DNA from: Drechmeria coniospora
Taxonomy: Eukaryota; Ascomycota; Sordariomycetes; Hypocreales; Ophiocordycipitaceae
Assembly (NCBI RefSeq): GCF_001625195.1
Contig: NC_054391.1
Coordinates: forward strand, 9,500,552-9,564,551
Reading direction: 5' to 3'
DNA: 64,000 bases
Part shown: positions 42,035 through 53,376 of the stretch, in pieces
How positions within the stretch are numbered: the stretch's first letter is position 1
Layout of the letters: every line of letters starts with the position of its first letter
The notes under the pieces: generated by a model
What the model was told of the DNA's origin: nothing
What the model saw: the letters and a program-made list of their open reading frames with translations, nothing else
The model's database searches: none
Position numbers and translations under genes: made by a program

Positions 42035-43612
42035 GATGAAGAGAGCGGCAGTGCGAGTGCAAACGGACTAAGGAGCGTGTGATTCGTGCGGAAGCTGGTC
42101 GAACCTCGATGCTGAGACGAGCGCTGCTGTCGAGATTTATACACCATCGCCCGAACCCGTCAATCAGTCGGGGCTCGACGAAAGGAAATCACTGCATTCC
42201 GAGATTCACCAAAAGGGAAATTACCATTCTCATCCAACAAGATGAAGGACATGTCCAATGCAGATGTTCCTATCCATTCGGACGTCCAGGTGTAGTCGTG
42301 CAAGAGCCAATCGGGTTAGCCAGCGTGCCTTTTCAAGTATGCTTGTCTTGCCGTGTTGTTGCACCAAGAATGTGCTCGCAGTTAAAAACAACCTTGTGTT
42401 GGCGAGCCCAGCTCAGGGAGTGAGTGTATTGCTCCCCATGCTGGACTCCGTGGCCGTCAATAGAAGTAGGTCAACATCTCCAAACCAGCACTTTTCTTCA
42501 CCTCTGATGTTGTCAACCTGTGTAATCTTGCCCGTGATTTGGTCAATTTTCTCAGGCCTTCTCCAAACAAACACGCCTTCTCTGCATGCAATAATTGCAC
42601 TGTTTTTTTTCATGGTGCTTCATTCCAGCGAGTCCTGCAAGCCTGTTTGGTCATCACGGGACTGACTCAACTGGGGTTGTGAAAACACGCGAGACGCGTT
42701 CAAGGGAGTAAAGGCGCCGAGTACGGACAGGCGCCTCGTACTCCGTACCGACTAAACCACCATTAATGACCGCGCCCTACGGTCGTTTCGTACCGCTAAC
42801 ACCCAATTGATGCCGCCTCATCCCATTTTTCGGTCAAGGTTCCGGTTTAGTTGGCCTAGGGTTGTTACTTGTCATAATCCCGTCGTGATTGTCATTCGAG
42901 CGATACTGCTTTCTTCCTCGGTGCCCTGAATCTAGAAGGTCTGGATCCAAGTACGCGATCAATGGCCTGATCCATGTACGCGATCAGTTGTCTGCCTACT
43001 TGTACTTCAACACGCACAACTCCGTGAAGAAATATAGGGCTGGTGTGTGGAAGGTTGGTAACGACAACTTGAAGAGCGAAAACAGTCCATGGTCGGGGAA
43101 ATTAGGTTGTGACCACTCCGTAGAAGCACATGCCTAAAGGCAATAAGATAATAAAGTTGGTCCGTGTGGGGTCTCATTAGTTCAGTTCGTTCCCCCACGA
43201 TTGTCTGCATACAGACTGGGTTCACATAGTGCACCTTTCATGTGCTGTGCAGTAGTTTGTCGACGACGCAGCCGTATCATGAGTAGTCCGAACGTACATG
43301 CAGGACAAGCTCGTGATGGCATCCACACCGGAACAAGTGGAAGAGGTTGCGGGATTCCTTTGCTTTGTTTGGTAAATGGTAAAAGATGGGTTGCCTGCGA
43401 TGCATGTCCTCGAGAGTTCGATGACTGCTCATGGTGGTATTAGTGAGGAGCAGGCAGCCAAGTTGTATCCTCACCCGTGATTCATTCTTGCCATGGCTAC
43501 CCTAGAGCGCGCAAGATCCGTGCCGTCAAGCAACAATCACAACATCAACATATGCGTAGGTGTAGAGTAAACACGACGGGCACCGTAATAAAATGCGATT
43601 GTGGATTTTCAA
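42035..43612. other. Gene-poor stretch
   Basis: Upstream region of the collagen-like gene and beyond. One minus-strand 66-codon ORF (42613-42413, starting MKKNSAIIACREGVFVW) looks protein-like but has no start or splice support; it may be an exon remnant. Nothing else is recognisable. Confidence 0.4.
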
Positions 43613-44062
43613 TCACAAATCAAACACGACCATGGCTTTTCTGAGCCGATCTTGGCGTAGCATTATTTCGGCTGGCGGCAAGGCGATCCAAAGCAGGAAT
43701 TTCTTAGTCTTTGAATACGAAAACGAACATGCCTTTGGATCGTTTGGCAACATTGATCTGCCTTTCGCCGGTCTGATATGGTGCCCGATGGGTAATGCGA
43801 ATTCCATAGACTCAAGAAGAGTATTGTCGAGACGTAAATGTTTGTCAATCCAGTAGCAACCAGTTCCGACCAGCTCGGCATGGGTCCTCGCATTGTTGGC
43901 GCTGCCATCCAAGCGGGCAATGATAAGTCGTGTCCTTGGCAGGGATAACGATGTGTGTTCTCCGTCAATTATATGCAGCCAATGACCCAAGGCACATATT
44001 TCCCTTGCTCGAATTTCAAGATCGATCCATTGTAGTGCAGTTGCCCCCCCCTCGTCTAATGC
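43613..44062 (-). CDS. Unrecognised ORF, about 150 aa, possibly a gene fragment
   Basis: The frame is open from 44125 to the stop at 43613, but the first ATG is near 44062. Texture is protein-like (ALQWIDLEIRAREICALGHW, SLPRTRLIIARLDGSANNAR, FALPIGHHIRPAKGRSMLP, KKFLLWIALPPAEIMLRQDR). There is no signal peptide, and I recognise no family. The 17-bp minisatellite starts less than 100 bp upstream, so a longer gene may have been cut by it. Confidence 0.3.
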   Translation of the reverse strand, partial: ALDEGGATALQWIDLEIRAREICALGHWLHIIDGEHTSLSLPRTRLIIARLDGSANNARTHAELVGTGCYWIDKHLRLDNTLLESMEFALPIGHHIRPAKGRSMLPNDPKACSFSYSKTKKFLLWIALPPAEIMLRQDRLRKAMVVFDL

Positions 44063-44156
44063 CATCCTTTGCCGTAGCAATAGCCATTCGTCCGGCGAGT
44101 ATTCGTCGGGGCCAACGAGGCACACCCATATAGCTGGCTCTTGCCTGCTTGATTAT

Positions 44157-44775
44157 GCTTCTGACCCGAGTATTATTATGACTCGAGTATGCTTCTGACC
44201 CGAGTGTGCTTCTGACCCGAGTATGCTTCTGACCGAGTATGCTTCTGACCGAGTATGCTTCTGACCCGAGTATGCTTCTGACCCGAGTATGCTTCTGACA
44301 GAGTATTATTCTGACCCAAGTATGCTTCTGACCCGAGTATGCTTCAGACCGAGTATTTTTCTGACCCGAGTATGTGTCTGACCGGAGTATGCTATGATTC
44401 TGATCGAGTATGATTCTGACCGAGTATGCTTCTCACTGAGTATTTTTCTGACCCGAGTATGCTTCTGACCGAGTATTTTTCTGACCCGAGTATGTGTCTG
44501 ACCCGAGTATGCGTCTGACCCGAGTATGCTTCTGACCGAGAATGCTTCTGACCGAGTATTTTTCTGACCCGATTATTTTTCTGACCCGAGTATGCTTCTG
44601 ATTGAGCATTATTCTGACCTGAGTATGCTCCCGACCCGAGTATGCTCCTGGCCCGAGTATGCGTCTGACCCGAGCATGCTTCTGAGCGAACCTGCTTCTG
44701 ACCCAAGTGTGCGTATGGCCTGAGCATGCTTGACCCGAGTATGCTTCTGACCCGACCATGCTTCTGGCACGAGTA
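44157..44775. repeat. 17-18-bp minisatellite (GAGTATGCTTCTGACCC), about 35 copies
   Basis: The longest array in the window. Units vary as GAGTATGCTTCTGACC(C), GAGTATTTTTCTGACCC, GAGTATGTGTCTGACC and GATTATTTTTCTGACCC. Mixed 17- and 18-bp units change frame, so the minus-strand 229-codon ORF across it (EAYSGQ/HTRVR repeats) is unlikely to be a protein. Confidence 0.93.
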
Positions 44776-45501
44776 GAGATATACTCGCATCCCTTTTGCT
44801 TCCCAAGTGCTGCCACATTCCTTGCCCAGGCTTGATCTCTTTGCAGACTTTCAACGCCATCTGCACCATAGTCGGTTGTCTTCGCTTGCCCGTACGTTGA
44901 CGCACATCGCGTGCCGTGGCCCTCCGTGAGTGATTTTTCTTGCTTTTGTATGCGTCCCACAGCCCATATCAGGCTTGCGACTCCTCGTAGTGTCGCCAGT
45001 TGAATTTTACAGTGTAGGCAGAGATAGTGGACGACGATGATCCCAAGGTGTTTGTTGCGGCCTGTTAAGCCAGCAACGGAAGATGCAACGCATGCTGCAC
45101 GATGCCAAGGTATCCGCCCCATGTGTGTCGGTCGAGCTGACCAAGTACAACGTCAACAACGGTGCACGGTATTTCAGTTTGCCGTGGTATAACAATCATG
45201 TTGTTTATAAGCCGTCAGGGTATGGTTCGTTTCGAAAAACTCAAAACTTGTTGCGTCGCTCTCCTCGGTCGTATGCCGCCTCACATCGCAAGCAGGGCAG
45301 TTGGTGCACGTGTAAACTGTGCCGGGAATTACAGTTCAAACAAGCCCATGCATGATTGACTTTCCAGCCAGCATGGACCAAGGTTTGCAAGTGACGGCCG
45401 ACCACCCACACTGTTGGTGCCGTCAAACCCCTGCACTGCACCCATGTAGCATCATGTGCGGAGTACATGAGTGAGTTCTTTTTTCTTTTTTTTGTGCGAC
45501 G

Positions 45502-46032
45502 CTATTCATCCGTTTTCGAGAGAGAAAAGCCATCGACGGATCCCATCAAAACTTCGTCGGGCGTGTTGCGCGGTCCATGTGGAAAACGCAGGTGAGCGAA
45601 GCGCGACATCTCATCTTCGAGCTCGCCTTGGAAATGAGTTAGTTCCGCCGCGATGCATGTCGAAATCGGTTGACGAGAAAAGCTGTGACTTGACACGACC
45701 CAGGGGAGCTGCGGCTCTTCACCTGCCGACGAAGCCATCCTCATGATGGTGCCCAAAATAGCTGCTTCGAGACATGGGTGCCACCAGGAGAGATCATTCT
45801 GGACCACAAATTCCGCGGGCGAAAGCAATAATGCCAAGTGAGCAAGCCGATTATGCGTTGCGCAACCGCTGCCATGGCGCACTTGATTCAGCAGGACCCT
45901 CGACCCCCGTTGTTGGGGTCTCGCGGCCCCCAAGCCAAAGTCAGGGGGGAGGGAGGCGAGAGGACACCACAAGTCTTCCGTATGCTCCGTAGCATGGCAC
46001 AATTTGCTTTTCTCAAGTACGAGCACATCCAT
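45502..46032 (-). CDS. Unrecognised ORF, 176 aa
   Basis: An uninterrupted frame from the ATG at 46032. Segments look coding (VQNDLSWWHPCLEAAILGTI, AELTHFQGELEDEMSRFAHL, NTPDEVLMGSVDGFSLSK), but base composition and lack of homology-like motifs leave it doubtful. No signal peptide, and no intron logic was found. The flanks 44776-45501 and 46033-46754 show no other gene. Confidence 0.25.
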   Translation of the reverse strand: MDVLVLEKSKLCHATEHTEDLWCPLASLPPDFGLGAARPQQRGSRVLLNQVRHGSGCATHNRLAHLALLLSPAEFVVQNDLSWWHPCLEAAILGTIMRMASSAGEEPQLPWVVSSHSFSRQPISTCIAAELTHFQGELEDEMSRFAHLRFPHGPRNTPDEVLMGSVDGFSLSKTDE

Positions 46033-46754
46033 TGTCCCGATTTCACTTCAATATCCACCCTGGCTGTCAATAATCGTCATCCTGCTTGCTCGGTACTCCT
46101 ATTCCGATCCAAATGATTGCAAACGTCGGCGAGAAACGCTTAAATGGGGGGGACTTACCATGTCCACAGAGAGATGGCATGACACCATGTAAATTAAGCA
46201 TTCACCTACTGACAGGTACCCTGTGAATGTACCGTACCGTAGCTCTGGGAATAGGAGACCGAAGCAGTTGGCATGCATTCCTCACATATTGTGATTCTCA
46301 AAGGCGCCACCGGCCTGTTAGTTCTGACGCAACAACGCCAGTGACGCACTAATCTTCCGGCCGAAGAAGGGTTGCAAGCCACTTCGAATCTTATCGAGCT
46401 GTCACTGGTCCGTATCCTGTTAGCGATCGAGGCGATTCTCGAAACGTGGTTGGGCCGGGGGCCATCGTATGCGGACAGCTCGGAGGGCCGTCATAGACGC
46501 AGATCCGGCCGTGCCGTGCGGCTTTTTGCCAAGTCCGAAGTGCGAGGCCGAAGGGCGAGGCGTAATCGTTCTCAGGATGCATTCGTTTGTCGTACAAAAA
46601 CAAGGTAGCACGCCCCCCGCCTCGATGACAGCCTTGTACTCGGTGACGGATGGCATGTAGCGATTGCGACTCGACTCGACGAGACAAAGGCATGAGCCTG
46701 GTCGATCTTATTGCCTCACCACCACGAATCGACACGGAAGCATCCTGAGCCACC

Positions 46755-49700
46755 ATGGGTGACGAAACATCAGGCTCGGCGGAGACGGCCGGCAAGTCGC
46801 GACCCCTGTCCTCCGACCCGTCGGCCGACCCGAGCGGCCCGTCTGCGACGGCAGAAGAACCGTCCGGCCAGGAGAAGCAATCCGGCTCGGATCCGGCAGC
46901 GCAGGCGGAGGAGACGGCCGAATACGCGCCGTTGAAAGTCAACAACTCCGAGACCGACGGGCCGCCGCTCGAGAGGAAGCGCACGATCCAGTCCGACGAT
47001 GACCTGTTCCGGGTCCTATCCCGGCGTCGCACCAATGCCACCTCCGGTTCGGCCGAGGATCGGGCGGGAGAGTCGCAGGAGATTGAGCGGCTCATGTCTC
47101 GACTCTTCGGCAAGGCTCGACAGGAGCAGAGCGAGGACGAGAACACGCGACACAGCGGCGTCGTCTTCCGGAACCTCACCGTCAAGGGCGTCGGTCTCGG
47201 CGCCAGCCTGCAGCCGACGGTCGGCGACATATTCCTCGGCCTCCCGAGGAAGCTGAGGAGCCTCTTCACCAAGGGCGAAAAGACGTCGTCGAAGCCGCCG
47301 GTACGCGAGCTCATCAGCAACTTTGACGGATGCGTCCGGCCAGGCGAGCTGCTCCTCGTCCTCGGCCGGCCCGGCTCCGGCTGCACGACCTTCCTCAAGT
47401 CCTTTTGCAACCAACGGTCCGGGTTCGAGGCGGTCGAAGGCGACGTCATGTACGGCGGAACCGACGCGGCCGAGATGGGCAGACGCTTCCGCGGCGAGGT
47501 CATCTACAACCCCGAGGACGACCTTCACTACGCCACCCTCACAGTGAGACGGACGCTCCGGTTCGCGCTCCAGACGCGCACGCCCGACAAGAAGTCGCGG
47601 CTCCAGAACGAGTCTCGACAGGACTACGTGCGCGAGTTCCTCAAGGTCGTCACCAAGCTGTTCTGGATCGAGCACACGCTCGGCACCAAGGTCGGCGACG
47701 AGTTCATCCGCGGCGTCTCCGGCGGCGAGCGGAAACGGGTCAGCATCGCCGAGGCCATGATCACGCGCGCCTCCGTCCAGGGCTGGGACAACTCCAGCAA
47801 GGGTCTCGATGCCAGCACGGCCCTCGAGTACGTGCGCTCCATCCGCGCCATGACCAACATGGCCGACGTGTCGACGGCCGTGTCGCTGTACCAGGCGGGC
47901 GAGTCGCTCTACCAGCTCGTCGACAAGGTCCTCCTCATCGACGGCGGCAAGTGTCTGTACTTTGGCCCTGCCGAGAACGCGAAGCAGTACTTCCTCGACC
48001 TCGGCTTCGACTGCCCTGAACGATGGACGACGGCCGACTTCCTCACGTCGGTCAGCGACGAGCACGAGCGAAGCATCCGCGAGGGCTGGGACGATCGCAT
48101 CCCTCGGTCGCCCGACGAATTCTCCGAGGCGTACCGGAAGAGCGACGTGTACGCCAAGAACATCTCCGACATCGAGTCGTTCGAGGCAGAGGTCGAAGAA
48201 AAGGTTCGCGCCCGGGCCGAGGATCTGAAGAAGACGGCGGAGAAGAACTACACGCTTCCGTTCCACCAGCAGGTCCTCGCCTGCACGAAGCGCCAGTTCC
48301 TCGTCATGCTTGGCGACAAGGCCTCGCTCTTCGGAAAATGGGGCGGCCTCATCTTCCAGGGTCTCATCGTCGGAAGTTCCTTTTACAACATACCGCTGAC
48401 GGCCGTCGGCGTCTTCCCCCGAGGCGGCGCCCTCTTCCTCCTTCTCTTGTTCAACGCGCTGCTCGCGCTCGCCGAGATGACGGCGGCCTTTTCGTCGAAG
48501 CCGATCCTGCTCAAGCACAAGTCGTTTTCCTTCTACCGGCCCTCGGCCTTTGCCCTCGCCCAGACGGTCGTCGACATACCGCTGGTCCTGATACAGGTCC
48601 TCATCTTCGCCATCATCATCTACTTCATGGCCAACCTGGCGCGGACGGCATCGCAATTCTTCATCGCCGTCCTGATCCTCTGGCTCGTGACCATGACGAC
48701 GTACGCGTTCTTCCGTGCTATCGCCTCCTTCTGCCGCACCATCGACGTCGCCACCCGCTTCACCGGCATATCGGTCCAGATCCTCATCGTCTACACCGGC
48801 TACCTGATCCCGCCGACGTCGATGCACCCCTGGTTCAGCTGGCTGCGGTACATCAACTGGATCCAGTACGGTTTCGAGGCGCTCATGGCGAACGAGTTTA
48901 GCGACGCGGACATCATCTGCGTGCCTCCCTATCTCGTCCCCCAGGGACCGCAGGCGGCGCCCGAGTTTCAATCCTGCGCCCTGCGCGGCAGCGTCGAAGG
49001 GCAAACCATCGTGCAAGGCTCGGCCTACATCGAGTCGGCCTTTGGGTACAGCCGAGCCCATCTTTGGCGAAACTTTGGCTTCCTGTGGGCGTTCTTCCTC
49101 GCCTTCGTCTTCCTCACAGCCCTCGGCATGGAGCTCATGAAGGCCAACGCCGGCGGAGGCGCCATCACCGTCTTCAAACGAGGCCAAGTGCCCAAGAGCG
49201 TCGAGGCAGCCATCAAGACCGGAGGGCGCGGGAAGAAGGGTGACGAAGAGGAGACGAGCACCCCGGAACCGGCCGCGCCGGCCATGCTCGAGGAGGACCA
49301 GACGGATGCCGACTCGGGCGACAACCTGAAGCAGATTGCCAAGAACGAGGCCGTCTTTACCTTTCGGAACATCAACTACACGATACCGTACGAGAACGGG
49401 GAGCGACGCCTCCTGCAGGACGTTCAGGGATTCGTCCGACCGGGCAAGCTGACCGCTCTCATGGGTGCTTCCGGTAGGGATCCCGTGTGCGACGCCTAGG
49501 CATGCGTCGAGAAGCTAACATGGCGAGTAGGGGCCGGAAAAACGACGCTGCTCAACGCGCTCGCGCAACGCATCAAGTTTGGCACCATCACCGGCGACTT
49601 CCTCGTCGACGGCCGGCCGCTGCCCAAGTCGTTCCAGAGGGCCACCGGTTTCGCCGAGCAGATGGACATTCACGAGCCAACGGCGACGGTCCGGGAGGCG

Positions 49701-51359
49701 CTTCAGTTCTCCGCCCTCCTGCGCCAGCCGCGCGAGACGCCGAAGAAGGAAAAGCTCGCGTACTGCGAGGCCATCATCGACCTCCTCGAGATGAGAAGCA
49801 TCGCCGGCGCCACCATCGGCAGGGTCGGCGAGGGCCTGAACCAGGAGCAGCGCAAGAGGCTGACCATCGGCGTCGAGCTCGCCTCCAAGCCGGAGCTGCT
49901 CATGTTCCTGGACGAGCCGACGAGCGGCCTCGACTCGGGCGCCGCCTTCAACATCGTTCGCTTCCTGCGAAAGCTGGCCGACGCCGGGCAGGCCGTCCTG
50001 TGCACCATCCACCAGCCCTCGGCCGTCCTGTTCGAGTACTTTGACGAGCTCGTCCTCCTCAAGTCTGGCGGACGGGTCGTCTACCATGGCCCGTTGGGAA
50101 AGGACAGCCAGGATCTGATCCAGTACTTTCGCTCCCACGGCGCGCATTCCTGCCCGCCGGACGTCAATCCCGCCGAGTACATGCTCGAAGCCATCGGCGC
50201 CGGAGACCCGAACTATAAGGGCAAGGACTGGGGAGACGTGTGGGCCGCGTCAGAGGAGCACGAGGCGCGTGCCCGCGAGATCGACGACTTGATCTCGAAG
50301 CGGCGGCAGGTCGAGCCGTCGAGGCAGATGCAAGACGACCGCGAGTACGCGGCGTCCATGTCGACGCAGCTGTCCATCGTCGTGAGGCGGGCCTTTGTGG
50401 CATACTGGCGCACGCCGGGATACATCATCGGCAAGTTTATGCTCCACATCCTGACGGGGCTCTTCAACTGCTTCACCTTTTGGCGGCTCGGTTATTCGGT
50501 CATCGATTACCAGAATCGGCTCTTCTCCATCTTCATGACCCTGACCATCTCGCCGCCGCTGATCCAGCAGCTGCAGCCCGTCTTCCTCAACTCGCGCAAC
50601 ATCTTCCAGTCGCGCGAGAACAGCGCCAAGATATACTCGTGGGTCGCCTGGGTCACGGCGGCGACGGTCGTCGAGATACCGTACGCCATCGTCGCCGGCA
50701 GCATCTACTTTTGCTGCTGGTGGTGGGGGATCTTTGGCACGCGCGTCTCGAGCTTCGCCTCGGGCTTCGCCTATCTGCTCGTCCTCTTGTTCGAGCTCTA
50801 CTACGTCAGCTTCGGGCAGGGGATCGCGGCGTTTGCACCCAACGAGCTCTTGGCCTCGCTCCTGGTCCCCGTCTTCTTCCTGTTCGTCATCGCCTTTTGC
50901 GGCGTCGTCGTGCCGCCCGACGCGCTGCCGTACTTTTGGCGCAGCTGGATGTATTGGCTGTCGCCCTTCCACTACCTGTTCGAGGCTTTCCTCGGCGTCG
51001 TCATCCACGACCAGCCGGTCGAGTGCTTGGACGACGAGTTTGCCACGTTCCAGCCGCCGTCCAACCTGACGTGCGACGAGTACGTCGATCCGTACATTGC
51101 CACCATGGGTGGCTCGGTGGAAACGAGCGTCGAGGGAGTGTGCGAGTACTGCCAGTATGCCACGGGCGACGAGTTTGGCGTCGGATTCAGCGTCTACTAC
51201 GACAACATCTGGCGGGATTTCGGCATCTTTTGCGGCTTCATCGTCTTCAACTATGCCGTCATATACTTTGCCACATGGATGCGGTACGGATACCGAGGCG
51301 GGAATCCATTCAAGCTGATCCTGGCCAAGGTGCGGAAGCCAAAGAAGGCCGCGAGCTGA
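46755..51359 (+). CDS. PDR/ABCG-type full-size multidrug ABC transporter
   Basis: Two exons, 46755-49473 and 49531-51359 (4548 nt, 1515 aa); the 57-bp intron interrupts the second Walker A. The architecture is (NBD-TMD)x2, as in yeast Snq2/Pdr5. NBD1 has GRPGSGCTTF with the Cys that replaces Lys in this family, and VSGGERKRVSIAEA. After splicing NBD2 has GASGAGKTTLLNAL, the degenerate signature LNQEQRKRLTIGVEL and MFLDEPTSGLDSG. Each TMD has about six helices (for example FKLLFF-like SFSFYRPSAFALAQTVVDIP and YFWRSWMYWLSPFHYLFEAF). The acidic, Ser/Pro-rich first 110 residues are cytosolic. It exports lipophilic drugs and xenobiotics at the plasma membrane. The start context CACCATGGG is strong. 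The minus-strand 723-codon ORF is an antisense shadow. Confidence 0.94.
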
Positions 51360-51382
51360 TGGGTGGCGAACGGTTCAATGGA

Positions 51383-51860
51383 GGTGGCGTACTCTGAACG
51401 GACGTGTTCCAAACGGATCATGGATGATATAGAAATTAATGCATCGAAACCATCAGTTGCTTGACATTCTTGATGGCGTTGGCTGGATTGTAGATTGGAA
51501 GCCTACAGGGCTTGAAGGTTTTGTGATGGCGTACTCTGAACGGACGTGTTCCAAACGGATCATGGATGACATGGAAAGTAATGAATCGAAATCATCAGCT
51601 GCTTGACATGTATCATCAGCTGCTTGATATGTTTGATGGCGTTGGCTGCATTGTAGATTGGAAGCCTGCAGTGCTTGAAGGTTTTGTGATGGCGTACTCT
51701 TAACGGACGTGTTCCAAACGGATCATGGATGACATAGATAGTAATGAATCGAGATCATCAGCTGCTTGACATGTATCATCAGCTGCTTGGCATGTTTGAT
51801 GGCGTTGGCTGCATTGTTGATTGGAAGCCTGCAGTGCTTGAAGGTTTTGTGAATGGCTGG
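51383..51860. repeat. Tandem repeat of about 143-163 bp, 3 copies, downstream of the ABC gene
   Basis: GGCGTACTCTGAACGGACGT and GTTCCAAACGGATCATGGAT open units at about 51386, 51528 and 51691. Each unit continues with CATCAGCTGCTTGACAT, GATGGCGTTGGCTGNATTG and GAAGCCTGCAGTGCTTGAAG. It starts 24 bp after the ABC transporter stop codon. The stretch 51860-52274 has no gene. Confidence 0.9.
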
Positions 51861-52274
51861 ACGAAAAGCGTGATGGGTGAATCAGGATCGTACTGTACGA
51901 GGGAGGGCTCGCACAGTACCCCCGCCGCGTACTGGCCCAGTCCTTATAGGCGGATTAGAAGGAAGTATAGTGCTCGCTTAGTTCAGTTTGTGCCTACATG
52001 CACAGTGTATTTGCAATATAGGCACTAAATTTTGGCGAGTCGTTATGCAGTAGGGCTTCTGTTTTAGCGGTCAGAATTGACCGACGCGCCTAGATGGACG
52101 CTTACATAATATTTTGCCGACTTTGAGCTACAAAATGGCTGCAATTTTTTCCATCCGGCCTTGGAAAGATTTTTCCTCCGACATTATCTCTCTCTTCATC
52201 GCAGCGCCATGGCCTCTCTGCCATCGCCGCCGCAACGATCCTCATTCACTTGTCCCCGGTTCGTCGCGTGAGGA

Positions 52275-53072
52275 ATGCGCCTGTTCTTCATCCGCCACGG
52301 TGAGAGCGTGGATAATGTTGCCGGCATCGTCGCCGGCTCCCGCGACTCGCCTCTCACCTCGCACGGCTTCCTGCAGGCGCGGCGGCTGGGACCGGCCCTC
52401 GCCCGGGACGTGCTCGTGTCTCACATATTCTCCTCGCCGCTGCAGCGTGCGGTGAAGACGGCCGAAGCTGTGCGCGACGCTCAGCGTGAGCAGCATGGCG
52501 CGGTCCCGCACTTTGTGCTCGTCTCCGACCTGCAGGAGAAGGACTTTGGCAGCCGTGAGGGCGCGTCGTTTCGCTCCAGATCTTCTGCCGGAACAGTCGA
52601 CGACGCCGAATCCACTTCTGTGATGATGAAGCGGGCAAACTGTTTCCTCGATGATTATCTGGTGCCGCTCTTGTGCGTCGACGCAGACACCGACATGGCT
52701 TGCGCCGTCGTCTCGCATGGTATCTTTCTCGGCGTGCTCACCAGAGCCCTGCTGAAGAGGATATGCCCCCATCACATTGCTCTGCCCCCTGTGTCGGAGC
52801 CAAGTGATGCGACGACGGATGCTTCAGGCCACACGAGGTTTTTCTGGAGCAACACCGGATTCCTCGAGCTGACTGTCGCTGGCCTTGACGTCGCTGATCC
52901 ATCGAGGCTGCCTTTGCAGCTGCGCATCGACCGCGTCGACTGCACCTCTCACCTGGAGAGTTTGCACAAAACGCGCGGGGGCATCGGCAGCGCCGTGTTC
53001 GACCCCCATCAGCGGACCATGCACAGTTATTTCACGTCGGCATCGGACCAGATGCCGGGCAGCAGAGCATAA
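52275..53072 (+). CDS. Histidine phosphatase (phosphoglycerate mutase-like) family protein
   Basis: 265 aa, single exon. The N-terminal MRLFFIRHGESVDNVAG carries the catalytic RHG motif. SSPLQRAVKTAEAV holds the conserved Arg, EKDFGSREGASF the acid position, and AVVSHGIFLGVLTRALL the second catalytic His. This is the arrangement of fungal PGAM-domain phosphatases related to Gpm-like/TIGAR proteins rather than glycolytic mutase. The substrate is unknown. There is no signal peptide, so it is probably cytosolic. Transcribed towards EME1. Confidence 0.88.
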   Translation: MRLFFIRHGESVDNVAGIVAGSRDSPLTSHGFLQARRLGPALARDVLVSHIFSSPLQRAVKTAEAVRDAQREQHGAVPHFVLVSDLQEKDFGSREGASFRSRSSAGTVDDAESTSVMMKRANCFLDDYLVPLLCVDADTDMACAVVSHGIFLGVLTRALLKRICPHHIALPPVSEPSDATTDASGHTRFFWSNTGFLELTVAGLDVADPSRLPLQLRIDRVDCTSHLESLHKTRGGIGSAVFDPHQRTMHSYFTSASDQMPGSRA

Positions 53073-53376
53073 GTCATATCGTGTTCGACCCCTGGGTAAG
53101 CTTCTACCCCCTTTCTTTTCGTTTATACCCATAAAGGCTTTCGTGATGAGAGAGAAAATACACAGACCTGTTCTGAAACTTTTCATGTGGAAACACTTTT
53201 CGTCCAACCGCTGTCTGAAAAGCCATTCTATATTTTGCTTTGTTACGCATGTTGCTCGAATCGGCCGCCGTGCTAACATTGTCGCTCAATAGGGTTCACT
53301 CCGAAATGTTCGTCGTCGTGAAAACCTGTCATGTTGTTGCCCTGGTACAAACTTGCTTGTGCATTCACAGTAGATG

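Noticed and set aside
40532..42082. 516-codon plus-strand ORF opposite the collagen-like gene
   Set aside because: Val/Ala and Leu/Phe repeats mirror the Gly/Asn and Lys/Glu repeats of the true strand; there is no independent start or domain.
47016..49187. 723-codon minus-strand ORF inside the ABC transporter
   Set aside because: Antisense shadow of a clearly identified transporter.
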